A stretch of DNA of 64,000 bases, taken from NCBI RefSeq assembly GCF_022760175.1, contig NZ_CP094326.1:2344804-2408803 (forward strand). Direction: 5' to 3'. The DNA is from Zhouia spongiae. GTDB lineage: Bacteria > Bacteroidota > Bacteroidia > Flavobacteriales > Flavobacteriaceae. Shown here piece after piece: positions 35,063 to 43,568 of the stretch; the stretch's first letter is position 1, and each line of letters starts with the position of its first letter. The position numbers and the translations under genes are program-made. Under the pieces are notes generated by a model, which was given only the letters and a program-made list of their open reading frames with translations, was not told the DNA's origin and ran no database searches.

Positions 35063-36106
35063 ATGAAAGGCGGGAAGGTTAAAATAATCACATTCGGAGA
35101 AATAATGATGCGGTTATCGCCCCCTGGTCAGCGGAGGTTTTCTCAGGCCACTGCTTTCGACCTTCATTTTGGAGGCAGTGAGGCCAATGTGGCAGTATCA
35201 TTGGCTAATTATGGGCTGGAGGCATCCTTTGTGACAAAACTTCCTGATAACGAATTGTCGGGAACGATGGTATCCGACCTTAAAAAAAGGGCTGTCAATA
35301 CAGAAGATATCGTATATGGCGGCGATCGTATAGGAACCTATTTTTTAGAAACCGGAGCCTCGGGCAGGGGGAGTAAAGTGATCTACGACCGAAAGTATTC
35401 ATCTTTCGATCAAATGAATCCGGGAGAAATCGACTGGAGTGATATATTTAAAGATGCTACCTGGTTTCATTGGTCGGGTGTTACTCCGGCCGTTTCCGAG
35501 AATGCAGCAAAAGCATGTTTATTGGCGGTACAGGAGGCCTCTAAGATGGGTTTAAGGATATCGACAGACCTTAATATGCGTCATAAGCTCTGGAATTGGG
35601 GGAAGATGCCTCAGGAAATAATGCCCGAACTGGTATCTTATAGCGATGTCCTGTTTGGCGATATGGCAGCATTTAAAACCATGTTGGGTATAGCCACGGA
35701 ATATATCGATCTGGGAGAAGAAGGCATAGATCCCGGTCAGTGCCGGCCAACGGTTTTGAAACTGAGGACTGTATACCCGAAGTTGAATGAAATTATAGTA
35801 AGTTTTAGAAATTCAGCTAGTAGCAGTACCAACCTATACGCCGGAGTACTGTTTTCAGCCAATGAAGTGTTTAAAAGTCAGGTATATAAGATCACAGATA
35901 TTGTAGATAGGGTAGGCACCGGAGATGCTTTTGTAGGAGGAGTAATATATGGGATCAATAAATTCAATGATCTGGAAAAGGCTATTGAGTTCGGGGTGTC
36001 TGCAGCTTCCTTAAAGCACAGTATCCTGGGAGACTTTAACCTGATTACCGCTCAGGAGGTGATCGATGGTATGAGTTTAAAAAAGAGGACGAACATATCG
36101 AGATAA
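35063..36106 (+). CDS. kdgK: 2-keto-3-deoxygluconate kinase (PfkB family)
   Basis: This 347-residue cytosolic sugar kinase phosphorylates KDG to KDPG. The N-terminal GGSEANVAVSLA motif (37-48) and the C-terminal DRVGTGDAFVGG motif (catalytic Asp288) are PfkB signatures. It begins one base after the lyase stop and is six bases ahead of the aldolase, so its role after KduD is well supported by context. Confidence 0.92.
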   Translation: MKGGKVKIITFGEIMMRLSPPGQRRFSQATAFDLHFGGSEANVAVSLANYGLEASFVTKLPDNELSGTMVSDLKKRAVNTEDIVYGGDRIGTYFLETGASGRGSKVIYDRKYSSFDQMNPGEIDWSDIFKDATWFHWSGVTPAVSENAAKACLLAVQEASKMGLRISTDLNMRHKLWNWGKMPQEIMPELVSYSDVLFGDMAAFKTMLGIATEYIDLGEEGIDPGQCRPTVLKLRTVYPKLNEIIVSFRNSASSSTNLYAGVLFSANEVFKSQVYKITDIVDRVGTGDAFVGGVIYGINKFNDLEKAIEFGVSAASLKHSILGDFNLITAQEVIDGMSLKKRTNISR

Positions 36107-36111
36107 ATACT

Positions 36112-36765
36112 ATGAAAGAAAAGATCAATACAATACTGAAATTAAGGGAAACAAAAATAGTCCCCGTATTTTATCATCCTGATGTGTTTGTGTGCAAGGA
36201 AGTTATAAAGACTTGTTATGAAGCAGGGATCAGGGTGTTTGAATACACCAACAGGGGAGCATATGCACACGAAGACTTTATCATCCTTAGTAAGTATGTA
36301 AAGGAAGAATTTCCGGGGATGGTTCTTGGAGCAGGTTCGGTAGTCGATGCCCCAACGGCAGCCTTGTTTATACAAAACGGAGCCTCTTTTATTGTATCAC
36401 CTTTATTAAATCCGGAGATAGGCAGGGTTTGTAACCGGAGAAAAATAGTCTGGATACCGGGCTGTGCCACTTTAACGGAGATAGGCAATGCACATGAATT
36501 GGGAGCCGATATAATTAAATTATTCCCAGCCGCTCAGCTGGGAGGTCCGACTTTTGTAAAAGCGGTTAAAGGGCCGTGTCCCTGGACAGAGATCATGGTT
36601 ACAGGAGGGATCGAGCCAACGGAAGAAGACCTGAAATCCTGGTTTAGTGCAGGTGTAAGCAGCGTAGGTATCGGTTCGTCTTTATTTAAGAAGGAATGGA
36701 TCGAACAAGGAGATTACGAAAAAATTAAAGTGATGCTTGAGCAAGCTTTGTCATTGATCAAATAA
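36112..36765 (+). CDS. eda: KDPG aldolase
   Basis: This 217-residue class I aldolase splits 2-keto-3-deoxy-6-phosphogluconate into pyruvate and glyceraldehyde 3-phosphate. The Schiff-base lysine is Lys136 in ADIIKLFPA, and Glu44 in FEYTNRG is the likely acid/base. GAGSVVDAP and PGCATLTE are typical. It follows kdgK and completes the route from unsaturated uronate to central metabolism. Confidence 0.93.
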   Translation: MKEKINTILKLRETKIVPVFYHPDVFVCKEVIKTCYEAGIRVFEYTNRGAYAHEDFIILSKYVKEEFPGMVLGAGSVVDAPTAALFIQNGASFIVSPLLNPEIGRVCNRRKIVWIPGCATLTEIGNAHELGADIIKLFPAAQLGGPTFVKAVKGPCPWTEIMVTGGIEPTEEDLKSWFSAGVSSVGIGSSLFKKEWIEQGDYEKIKVMLEQALSLIK

Positions 36766-36771
36766 ATAAGA

Positions 36772-37752
36772 ATGTTAAAAAAAGTCCTCCATATAATCCT
36801 CATTTGTATTTGTTTGCTCAATGTCAGTTGTAAAAACCAGTCTGATATAAAAGTACTCAAATGCGCACACGGTTTAGATGTAACCCATCCGGTGCACAAA
36901 GCAATGGTGTTTATGGCCGATGAGTTGAAGAAAAAATCAGAAGGAAAACTTACCATTGAGATATATGCTAACCAGCAGTTGGGATCAGAAAGGGAATGCC
37001 TTGAATTATTACAGATAGGAGGATTGGATATGACCAAGGTTTCAGCAGCTGTCTTGGCAAATTTTGCGCCTCAGTATGAAGTATTCGGTCTTCCTTATAT
37101 TTTTAAAAATAAAGAGCATCAGTTCAGGGTTTTAGACGGAGACATAGGGCAGGAGATCTTGTCTTCCAGTGATAAGTTTTTATTACACGGTCTGGCTTTC
37201 TACGATTCAGGCAGCAGAAGTTTTTATACAAAAGAGCATCCAATCAAAGATCCCTCAGACTTAAAAGGAAAAAAAATACGTACCATGGAAAGCCCTATGG
37301 CTATGAACATGATTACCGCTATGGGAGGGGCAGCAACCCCAATATCAGCAGGAGAATTATATACAGCCCTGCAAGCAGGAGTTGTAGATGGAGCTGAAAA
37401 TAATCCCCCGGTATTTTACCTCTCAAGACAATATGAAGTTTGCAAATACTTTTCCATAGATGAGCATACCTCAATACCCGATGTGTTATTGATAGGAACA
37501 CAAACATTAGATGAGTTAACTGAAGAAGAAAAAAAATGGCTGAAAGAAGCAGTCCAAGCTTCCGTGAAACATCAGCGAAAACTATGGAAAGAAGCCGAAG
37601 ACGAAGCATTAGAAGGATTAAAAGAAGTTGGAGTATCTATAATTTATCCGGATAAAGAACCTTTTGCTCAGAGGGTACAGGAATTATACCAAGAAGCTGC
37701 CGAAGATGAAATGATGAAGAAAATGATTAACGAGATAAAAAGTCAGGAATAA
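36772..37752 (+). CDS. dctP: TRAP transporter substrate-binding protein (DctP family)
   Basis: This 326-residue binding protein has a lipobox NVSC (Cys20), so it is probably a lipoprotein. It has the DctP pattern: GLDVTHPVHKAMVFMADELKKKS, FGLPYIFKNKEHQ, GKKIRTMESPMAMNMITAMGG and GVVDGAENNPPVF. The family binds carboxylates through a conserved Arg, here Arg in KIRTMES. It likely binds a monomeric uronate, unsaturated uronate or KDG-type acid. It begins six bases after eda and overlaps the next gene by one base. Confidence 0.92.
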   Translation: MLKKVLHIILICICLLNVSCKNQSDIKVLKCAHGLDVTHPVHKAMVFMADELKKKSEGKLTIEIYANQQLGSERECLELLQIGGLDMTKVSAAVLANFAPQYEVFGLPYIFKNKEHQFRVLDGDIGQEILSSSDKFLLHGLAFYDSGSRSFYTKEHPIKDPSDLKGKKIRTMESPMAMNMITAMGGAATPISAGELYTALQAGVVDGAENNPPVFYLSRQYEVCKYFSIDEHTSIPDVLLIGTQTLDELTEEEKKWLKEAVQASVKHQRKLWKEAEDEALEGLKEVGVSIIYPDKEPFAQRVQELYQEAAEDEMMKKMINEIKSQE

Positions 37753-38231
37753 TGAAAAATAAAATTGACAATATGCTGGAAAAACTTCTCATAGTACTGA
37801 TGTCTGTCATGACCTTAAATGTCTTGTGGCAGGTTGTTTCACGTTATGTCCTGAATGCTCCAAGTTCTTTTACCGATGAATTAGCGCGTTATCTTCTCAT
37901 ATGGATAGGTATGTTGGGAGCGGCATATGCTACCGGAAAAAGAATGCATCTGGCAATTTCGCTGATCCCTTCAAAATGGATGAATATGTACAGAGAGCGC
38001 ATTCTGGGGAAGATTTCAGCTTTCTGTGTGGCCTTATTTGCACTTTTGGTTTTGGTGATTGGAGGAGGGAGATTGGTGTATCTTACTTACTATCTGGAAC
38101 AAAAATCCCCTGCTCTTGAAATTTCATTGGCTTATATATACATGGTTTTACCCATCAGCGGAATTTTGATGATTATATATAGTATAGGTCATTTTAAAAA
38201 TACACCAAGTCATTCAGAATATAGCTCTTAA
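37752..38231 (+). CDS. dctQ: TRAP transporter small membrane subunit (DctQ family)
   Basis: This 159-residue protein has four predicted membrane helices; the segment SSFTDELARYLLIWIGMLGA is characteristic of DctQ. Its ATG shares a base with the stop of the binding-protein gene. It forms the inner-membrane permease with the large subunit encoded 10 bases downstream. Confidence 0.92.
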   Translation: MKNKIDNMLEKLLIVLMSVMTLNVLWQVVSRYVLNAPSSFTDELARYLLIWIGMLGAAYATGKRMHLAISLIPSKWMNMYRERILGKISAFCVALFALLVLVIGGGRLVYLTYYLEQKSPALEISLAYIYMVLPISGILMIIYSIGHFKNTPSHSEYSS

Positions 38232-38241
38232 ACAAAATAAG

Positions 38242-39528
38242 ATGGAAATATTAATACTCATTATAAGTTTTCTGATATTTTTAATTTTGCGGATTCCAAT
38301 AGCATATAGCATAGGGCTGTCTGCATTAGTTACCTTGTGTTTTAGTATTCCGTCTTTAGCATCTTTTACTGTTGTAGCCCAACGAATGGCCACAGGCCTT
38401 GACAGCTTTTCTCTAATAGCCATTCCTTTCTTCATTTTTGCAGGTGAGTTAATGAATAAGGGAGGAATAGCAAAACGATTAATCGATCTGGCAAAGTCGC
38501 TGGTGGGAAGCTTTCCCGGGGGGCTGGCTTATGTAAACATAATAGCGTGCATGCTTTTTGGTGCCGTTTCAGGATCGGCTGTAGCCGCTGCCTCAGCCAT
38601 TGGGGGAATCATGGGAGGAAGGATGAAAAAAGAAGGATATGATGAAGGGTATAGTGCTGCCGTAAATATTACATCGTCGACAACAGGATTGCTGATTCCG
38701 CCAAGTAATGTCTTAATAGTATATTCACTGGCCAGTGGAGGGACTTCGATAGCAGCCCTGTTTATTGCCGGATATTTACCCGGAATATTAATAGGTTTTT
38801 TGCTCATGTTAGTGGCAGGGATTTATGCATATAAAAAAAAGTACCCTACCGGAGCAAAGGCAAAAATCAGGGAAATAATAAAACACTTCTTCAAGGCGCT
38901 ACCAAGCTTATTATTGCTGGTGGTTGTGGTAGGAGGCATAGTGGCAGGTATTTTTACAGCCACGGAAGCATCGGCGGTAGCTGTATTGTATGCACTGATC
39001 TTGTCATTTATCTACAAGGAAATCACACTGCAGGAACTGCCTGAAATTATTTTAAAATCGGTAGGAACGACTTCGATCGTCATGCTGTTGGTGGCTGCAT
39101 CAATGTCGATGAGCTGGACGATGTCATATGAGAATTTACCACAGGCAGTTACAGAGATGTTGATGACGATATCCGATAATAAGATCGTAGTATTATTAGT
39201 GATCAATCTTATTTTATTGGGGGTTGGTATTTTTATGGACATAACCCCTGCAGTACTCATTTTTACACCGATATTCTTGCCTATAGTTACAGCCTTGGGT
39301 ATTGATCCTGTGCATTTTGGGATTATAATGATTTTAAATCTGAGTATAGGCTTGTGTACGCCACCCGTAGGTTCCGTTTTGTTTGTAGGGTGTAGTGTGG
39401 CGGAATTGAGTATTTCGAGAGTAATAAAGCCATTGATGCCTTTGTTTTTAATAATGATTTTCGGGTTGTTACTGATAACCTATATCCCTGAAATAACATT
39501 ATGGTTGCCTGAGTGGTTTGGTTTTTAA
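38242..39528 (+). CDS. dctM: TRAP transporter large permease subunit (DctM family)
   Basis: This 428-residue integral membrane protein with many helices is a sodium-coupled carboxylate importer subunit. It has FFIFAGELMNKGGIAKRLIDLAKSL-type and NIIACMLFGAVSGSAVAAAS sequences, ITSSTTGLLIPPSN and the C-terminal GLCTPPVGSVLFV, all conserved in DctM. With DctP and DctQ it should bring the uronate-derived acid across the inner membrane. Confidence 0.94.
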   Translation: MEILILIISFLIFLILRIPIAYSIGLSALVTLCFSIPSLASFTVVAQRMATGLDSFSLIAIPFFIFAGELMNKGGIAKRLIDLAKSLVGSFPGGLAYVNIIACMLFGAVSGSAVAAASAIGGIMGGRMKKEGYDEGYSAAVNITSSTTGLLIPPSNVLIVYSLASGGTSIAALFIAGYLPGILIGFLLMLVAGIYAYKKKYPTGAKAKIREIIKHFFKALPSLLLLVVVVGGIVAGIFTATEASAVAVLYALILSFIYKEITLQELPEIILKSVGTTSIVMLLVAASMSMSWTMSYENLPQAVTEMLMTISDNKIVVLLVINLILLGVGIFMDITPAVLIFTPIFLPIVTALGIDPVHFGIIMILNLSIGLCTPPVGSVLFVGCSVAELSISRVIKPLMPLFLIMIFGLLLITYIPEITLWLPEWFGF

Positions 39529-39552
39529 AGAATCGATTAGTTAAAAAATAAT

Positions 39553-40812
39553 ATGGAAAGAAGAAAGTTTATTGGAACAGCTTCAATTGCCGGAGCTATG
39601 GCCGCACTATTGCCTGGTGAAACAGTAGCATCTACTACACAATCGAATGGCAATTTATATGCAGCTAATGGATCGAAAGACAGAGCGTATTGGGCCGATT
39701 TGTTGTATCAAATGATGAATCCGGTATTTACCAATTTAGCCAATAATACATTGGTTAAGAATATGCCGGTTGAAGCATCACCGACGTATGACGGAAGAAA
39801 AAATGTAACATATCTTGAAGCGGTCGGAAGAGCTGCTGCAGGAATGGCTCCCTGGTTGGCTTTGCCGGATGATGATACGAAAGAAGGTAAAATGAGAAAG
39901 GATCTGAAACAAAAATTTCTCAAGGGGATTGCTAATGGAGTAAACCCTTCAAGTCCTGATTATTTAAATTTTACGAAAGAATATCAGCCAATTGTAGATG
40001 CTGCTTATTTGGCCCATGCTTTTTTAAGAGCCCCGGAGGCTTTATGGGAACCGCTTGATGATGTTACCAAGAAACGCGTAATCAAAGAATTCAAGGCATT
40101 AAGAACACGCAAACCATGGAATAATAACTGGCAACTTTTTACAGCGCTGACCGAGGCCTTTCTTTTGAATATTGGCGAAGAATGGGATAAAGAAGCCGTG
40201 AATAAGGCCTTGGGTAAGTTTAAAGAATGGTATGTCGGAGATGGCTGGTATAGCGATGGACCTCGATTTTCTTTTGATTATTATAACTCTTTTGTAATTC
40301 ATCCTATGTTGGTCGATACACTTGAAATATTGGCTAGCAAAGGAGTCGTTCCAAAAGAGAATTATGACTTAGCATTAAAGCGAATGATCAGGCAAGTGGT
40401 GCATCAGGAGCGAATGATTTCACCCGAAGGTACATTCCCGGTTATAGGTCGCTCCATCACCTATAGAAATGGTGCTTTTCAGGCTTTGGCTCAAGCGGCG
40501 TTAATGCATCAGCTTCCCGAAGGAGTTAGCCCGTCACAAGTAAGGTGTGCGCTTACCGCTATTAAAAAGAATATTCTGGGTAGAGATACATTCAATAAGG
40601 AAGGTTGGTTAACCCTGGGCTTTTGCGGACATCAACCGGATGTAGCCGATTATTATTCTTCAACAGGCAGCATGTATATGGCATCATTAAGCTTTTTGCC
40701 TTTAGGGCTACCGGCAGATGACGATTTTTGGATGGGTAAGCCTGAAGACTGGACAGCCAAAAAAGCATGGAACGGGAAGAACTTTAAGAAAGACTATCAT
40801 GTAGATTATTAA
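39553..40812 (+). CDS. DUF2264 family protein with Tat-type signal
   Basis: The 419-residue protein begins MERRKFIGTASIAGAMAALL, a twin-arginine-type signal. The body matches DUF2264: YWADLLYQMMNPVFTNLA, then TYLEAVGRAAAGMAPWLAL, NNWQLFTALTEAFLL, YGDGPRFSF-like SDGPRFSFDYYNSFV and PVIGRSITYRNGAFQALAQAA. The helix-rich pattern and Tyr/His-rich core look like an (alpha/alpha) toroid, as in lyases and GH88/105 enzymes. It is the last gene of the lyase-KDG-TRAP operon, so a glycan-cleaving role is plausible but unproved. Confidence 0.8.
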   Translation: MERRKFIGTASIAGAMAALLPGETVASTTQSNGNLYAANGSKDRAYWADLLYQMMNPVFTNLANNTLVKNMPVEASPTYDGRKNVTYLEAVGRAAAGMAPWLALPDDDTKEGKMRKDLKQKFLKGIANGVNPSSPDYLNFTKEYQPIVDAAYLAHAFLRAPEALWEPLDDVTKKRVIKEFKALRTRKPWNNNWQLFTALTEAFLLNIGEEWDKEAVNKALGKFKEWYVGDGWYSDGPRFSFDYYNSFVIHPMLVDTLEILASKGVVPKENYDLALKRMIRQVVHQERMISPEGTFPVIGRSITYRNGAFQALAQAALMHQLPEGVSPSQVRCALTAIKKNILGRDTFNKEGWLTLGFCGHQPDVADYYSSTGSMYMASLSFLPLGLPADDDFWMGKPEDWTAKKAWNGKNFKKDYHVDY

Positions 40813-40816
40813 AAAA

Positions 40817-40850
40817 ATCAGCCCCTAAGTATTTTTACTTAGGGGCTGAT
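40817..40850. terminator. Strong hairpin between DUF2264 and MarR genes
   Basis: A 15-pair stem (ATCAGCCCCTAAGTA with TACTTAGGGGCTGAT) closes a TTTT loop. The T-run is on the minus strand, so it acts best as terminator for the leftward marR gene but also bounds the rightward operon. Between 40852 and 40915 there is a further 10-base inverted repeat, GGGAAATAAT/ATTATTTCCC. Confidence 0.75.
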
Positions 40851-40990
40851 TGGGAAATAATTGGTTTGGGATAGATTAGTTTGTTGGTTAGATTTTATAT
40901 CGATTATTATTTCCCGGATAAGTTATAACCCCATACGAAAGACAATTATCAAGGAAGTATTCAGGTTTGGATGGTTTTTTCCTTGTCCTA

Positions 40991-41428
40991 TTATCTGTGA
41001 TCACTACAGTTATTGATAATTTTATTCAAGGTTGTTTCTACTTGTTTTATTTCATTGTCGGTAACTCCTTTTAAAGCTTTATTTCTATTCGATATTATAA
41101 TACCCTTCATTTTATCGAGTACTTGTACTCCCATTTCAGTGAGACGTAAAGAATACCGTCTTTTATCTTTATGGTTTACGGATCTGCTCAGGTACCCGTT
41201 TTTAGTCATCAGTTCGATGGTGCGCGTAACAGAAGCAGCATCTTTAAAAACTAATTCTGCTATTTCCTTTTGCGACAGGTCAGGATACTTTTTCAAGAAG
41301 ATAAGCACCATGGCCTGGTCAATTGTTATGGTAGGGATCTCAATGCTGATATTCTTTTGTGCCAATCTGCGGTATTCCTTGATCGCCCTCTCTATAGAAT
41401 AGAAAATAGTTTCATTAGGTAATTTCAC
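40991..41428 (-). CDS. MarR-family transcriptional regulator
   Basis: This 145-residue protein starts with GTG. A winged helix-turn-helix is seen from about residue 33 to 100: ITIDQAMVLIFLKKYPDLSQKEIAELVF, DAASVTRTIELM, and the wing NHKDKRRYSLRLTEMG. It lies divergent to yjbQ; a perfect TTGATATATCAA palindrome in the shared region is a likely autoregulatory site. No link to the polysaccharide locus is evident. Confidence 0.9.
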   Translation of the reverse strand: MKLPNETIFYSIERAIKEYRRLAQKNISIEIPTITIDQAMVLIFLKKYPDLSQKEIAELVFKDAASVTRTIELMTKNGYLSRSVNHKDKRRYSLRLTEMGVQVLDKMKGIIISNRNKALKGVTDNEIKQVETTLNKIINNCSDHR

Positions 41429-41460
41429 CTATGTGATGCTTTTGTCTTACGTAAATATAA

Positions 41461-41472
41461 TTGATATATCAA
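41461..41472. promoter_or_regulatory. Candidate MarR operator
   Basis: TTGATATATCAA is a perfect 12-base palindrome, 33 bases upstream of the marR start and within a wider AATTG...CAATT repeat (41459-41484). MarR proteins bind such AT-rich palindromes near their own promoters. Confidence 0.45.
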
Positions 41473-41537
41473 CTATATACAATTATTTTTTTATCTAAAT
41501 CAGATAAAGGCTATTTTTATCTTTAAAGAATAAAGCC

Positions 41538-41960
41538 GTGAAAATATTTCAGAAAGAAATAGCATTGCCTCAAATGAACAGAGGTTTTCATTTGATAACA
41601 GACAATATAGAATGTGCCGTTCCGGAAATGAAACAGTTATCCTTCGGACAAATGCAGGTATTTATCAAGCATACTTCGGCCGGTTTAACGATTAACGAAA
41701 ATGCCGATCCGACAGTTCGTGAAGATTTTGAATCTCATTTCAATGTAATGGTGCCCGAAAATCAGGCCTATTATCACCATACATATGAAGGATCCGATGA
41801 TATGCCTGCACACATTAAAGCATCGTTATTAGGAACATCTGTCACAGTACCCATTACCGATGGAAAGTTAAACCTGGGGATATGGCAGGGTATATACTTG
41901 TGTGAGCACAGAAACAAGGGGGGATGCAGAAAACTGGTAATTACGGTTTTTGGTTCTTAG
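41538..41960 (+). CDS. yjbQ: YjbQ family protein (UPF0047)
   Basis: This 140-residue protein starts with GTG. It is a full-length YjbQ/UPF0047 member with HTSAGLTINENADPTVREDFE (about 45-65) and the C-terminal GKLNLGIWQGIYLCEHRNKGG. The family has weak thiamine-phosphate synthase activity, with physiological role uncertain. Its 3' end overlaps the convergent HAD gene by 20 bases. Confidence 0.9.
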   Translation: MKIFQKEIALPQMNRGFHLITDNIECAVPEMKQLSFGQMQVFIKHTSAGLTINENADPTVREDFESHFNVMVPENQAYYHHTYEGSDDMPAHIKASLLGTSVTVPITDGKLNLGIWQGIYLCEHRNKGGCRKLVITVFGS

Positions 41961-42762
41961 CCTTTACAAGTTGTTCCAGAATTTGTACAACACCATCGTC
42001 ATTATTACTGGCAGTTTCAAATCGAGCACTTTTTTTGATATTCGGATGGGCATTAGCCATAGCAAAGCTAAAGTAGGCTTCATGGATCATTTCAAGATCA
42101 TTGTTATAATCGCCAAAAACCATAGTTTCTTCTTTGGAAATACCTAATCGATTTTGTAGAAATCGTAATGCCGTACCCTTATTGGCATCCGGATGAGATA
42201 GATCTAACCAGTTTTGCCCGGAAACCTTAACCTGCATTTCATTTTCAAGATGCTTTACTACCGGATAAATATGTTCTTCAGAGCTTTCAAAATGAAAGAC
42301 TGCAATTTTAAGAATATCCTTATGGTCAACTAGCGTAAGGTCGTCTACAATCTCGTAAGCAGCATAATATTCATTAAACAGGTCAATAAACGATATTTCT
42401 TTGGTTTCTATATACGATTTGTCTTTCCCGCACAGTACAATGTAAACCCCGTCTACCTCCCTCAGTAAGCTGATAAGGTACTCAATTTTTTCTTTCGGAA
42501 GATGAGTTACCAGTAATTCATTTCCATTCTGTTTGGCAACACCTCCATTTTCGGCTATAATAGTGATATCCTCAGCTATTTTAGCCAGCTTGTCTGTAAT
42601 GCTGTGGTACTGACGGCCACTGGCGGCGGCAAAGTGAATATTATGTTTTTTTAATTCGTGATACAATTCAAAAAAACGTTCACTTACTTTCCCCTCAGAA
42701 TTAAGTAATGTTCCGTCCATATCACTAACAACAAGTCTGACTCCAGATAAATCCATAAGCAT
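41941..42762 (-). CDS. HAD-superfamily Cof-type hydrolase
   Basis: This 273-residue cytosolic phosphatase has motif I VVSDMDGTLLNSEG (catalytic Asp near 14), the C2-type cap, and motif IV GDYNNDLEMI. Cof-type enzymes act on sugar phosphates and pyridoxal phosphate or flavin mononucleotide. The ATG at 42762 and one two codons later are both possible. A -7 box (TACTTTTG, minus strand) is at 42776-42783. Confidence 0.9.
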   Translation of the reverse strand: MLMDLSGVRLVVSDMDGTLLNSEGKVSERFFELYHELKKHNIHFAAASGRQYHSITDKLAKIAEDITIIAENGGVAKQNGNELLVTHLPKEKIEYLISLLREVDGVYIVLCGKDKSYIETKEISFIDLFNEYYAAYEIVDDLTLVDHKDILKIAVFHFESSEEHIYPVVKHLENEMQVKVSGQNWLDLSHPDANKGTALRFLQNRLGISKEETMVFGDYNNDLEMIHEAYFSFAMANAHPNIKKSARFETASNNDDGVVQILEQLVKAKNQKP

Positions 42763-42775
42763 TAAAATTAAGTGA

Positions 42776-42783
42776 CAAAAGTA
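42776..42783 (-). promoter_or_regulatory. -7 promoter element of the HAD hydrolase gene
   Basis: Minus-strand TACTTTTG is a full match to TAnnTTTG and leaves a leader of about 13 bases before the ATG. Confidence 0.5.
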
Positions 42784-42841
42784 ACCATATGGGCTTTATG
42801 TATGTGTTAATTGCCAGTTATATTATTGCGGTCTTGATAAA

Positions 42842-42871
42842 TAAAAAATCCGGTTCAGGTGAACCGGATTT
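42842..42871 (-). terminator. Terminator of the thrS-infC-rpmI-rplT operon
   Basis: On the minus strand AAATCCGGTTC pairs with GAACCGGATTT around ACCT and is followed by a T-run, 29 bases after the rplT stop. Confidence 0.85.
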
Positions 42872-42899
42872 ATAAACGAGATAATATATTGTTAGACGT

Positions 42900-43244
42900 T
42901 TATTTTACTTTTTCAACGATTGCTTTGAAAGCATCAGGGTGATTCATAGCTAAGTCTGCAAGAACCTTTCTGTTAAGTTCTATGTTGTTAGCTTTAATCT
43001 GTCCCATAAACTGAGAATAAGACATACCGTGTAATCTCGCACCTGCATTAATACGGGTAATCCAAAGAGCACGGAATGTTCTTTTCTTATTTCTACGGTC
43101 TCTGTATGCATATTGCATCGCTTTATCAACCGCATTCTTGGCAACTGTCCAAACGTTTTTACGTCTTCCGTAGTAACCTTTGGCTTGTTTTAAAACCTTT
43201 TTTCTTCGAGCTCTTTTAGCTACTGAATTTACTGATCTTGGCAT
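42900..43244 (-). CDS. rplT: 50S ribosomal protein L20
   Basis: The 114-residue protein begins [20 protein letters not shown] and contains [11 protein letters not shown] and [17 protein letters not shown], standard L20 sequences. It binds 23S rRNA and is needed for large-subunit assembly. It lies after rpmI in the conserved infC-rpmI-rplT order. Confidence 0.98.
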   Translation of the reverse strand: MPRSVNSVAKRARRKKVLKQAKGYYGRRKNVWTVAKNAVDKAMQYAYRDRRNKKRTFRALWITRINAGARLHGMSYSQFMGQIKANNIELNRKVLADLAMNHPDAFKAIVEKVK

Positions 43245-43336
43245 AATTTTAATGTTTTTGTAGCAGGCGGCCGGTAACGGGCACTTTTATAAAGCCTGAC
43301 TCCAGGGTTATACAATTTATTTAACCGAAGGAACGA

Positions 43337-43534
43337 TTACTTTAAACGTAGTTGTTCCTTAATGCTGTTCTCATCAGACTTGTCAACAAGTGTTGAATGA
43401 GTAAGCGCTAGCTTACGCTTTTTAGACTTCTTGGTTAAGATGTGACTTTTAAAAGCGTGCTTTCTTTTAATTTTACCAGTACCTGTAAGCTTGAAACGCT
43501 TTTTAGCACTAGATTTTGTTTTTTGTTTAGGCAT
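43337..43534 (-). CDS. rpmI: 50S ribosomal protein L35
   Basis: The 65-residue basic protein begins [20 protein letters not shown] and contains [20 protein letters not shown]-like sequence typical of L35. It lies between infC and rplT. Confidence 0.97.
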   Translation of the reverse strand: MPKQKTKSSAKKRFKLTGTGKIKRKHAFKSHILTKKSKKRKLALTHSTLVDKSDENSIKEQLRLK

Positions 43535-43568
43535 TTCTCCTAGTATTTACTTAATTATCTCGCTTATC

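Noticed and set aside
39640-39655. ACAATCGAATGG in the DUF2264 gene as an operator
   Set aside because: Only a half-site in coding sequence with no symmetry beyond CAATCG.
40852-40915. Inverted repeat GGGAAATAAT/ATTATTTCCC as a riboswitch
   Set aside because: It is a simple 10-base repeat with a 44-base loop in the 3' region of two convergent genes and resembles no known riboswitch core.
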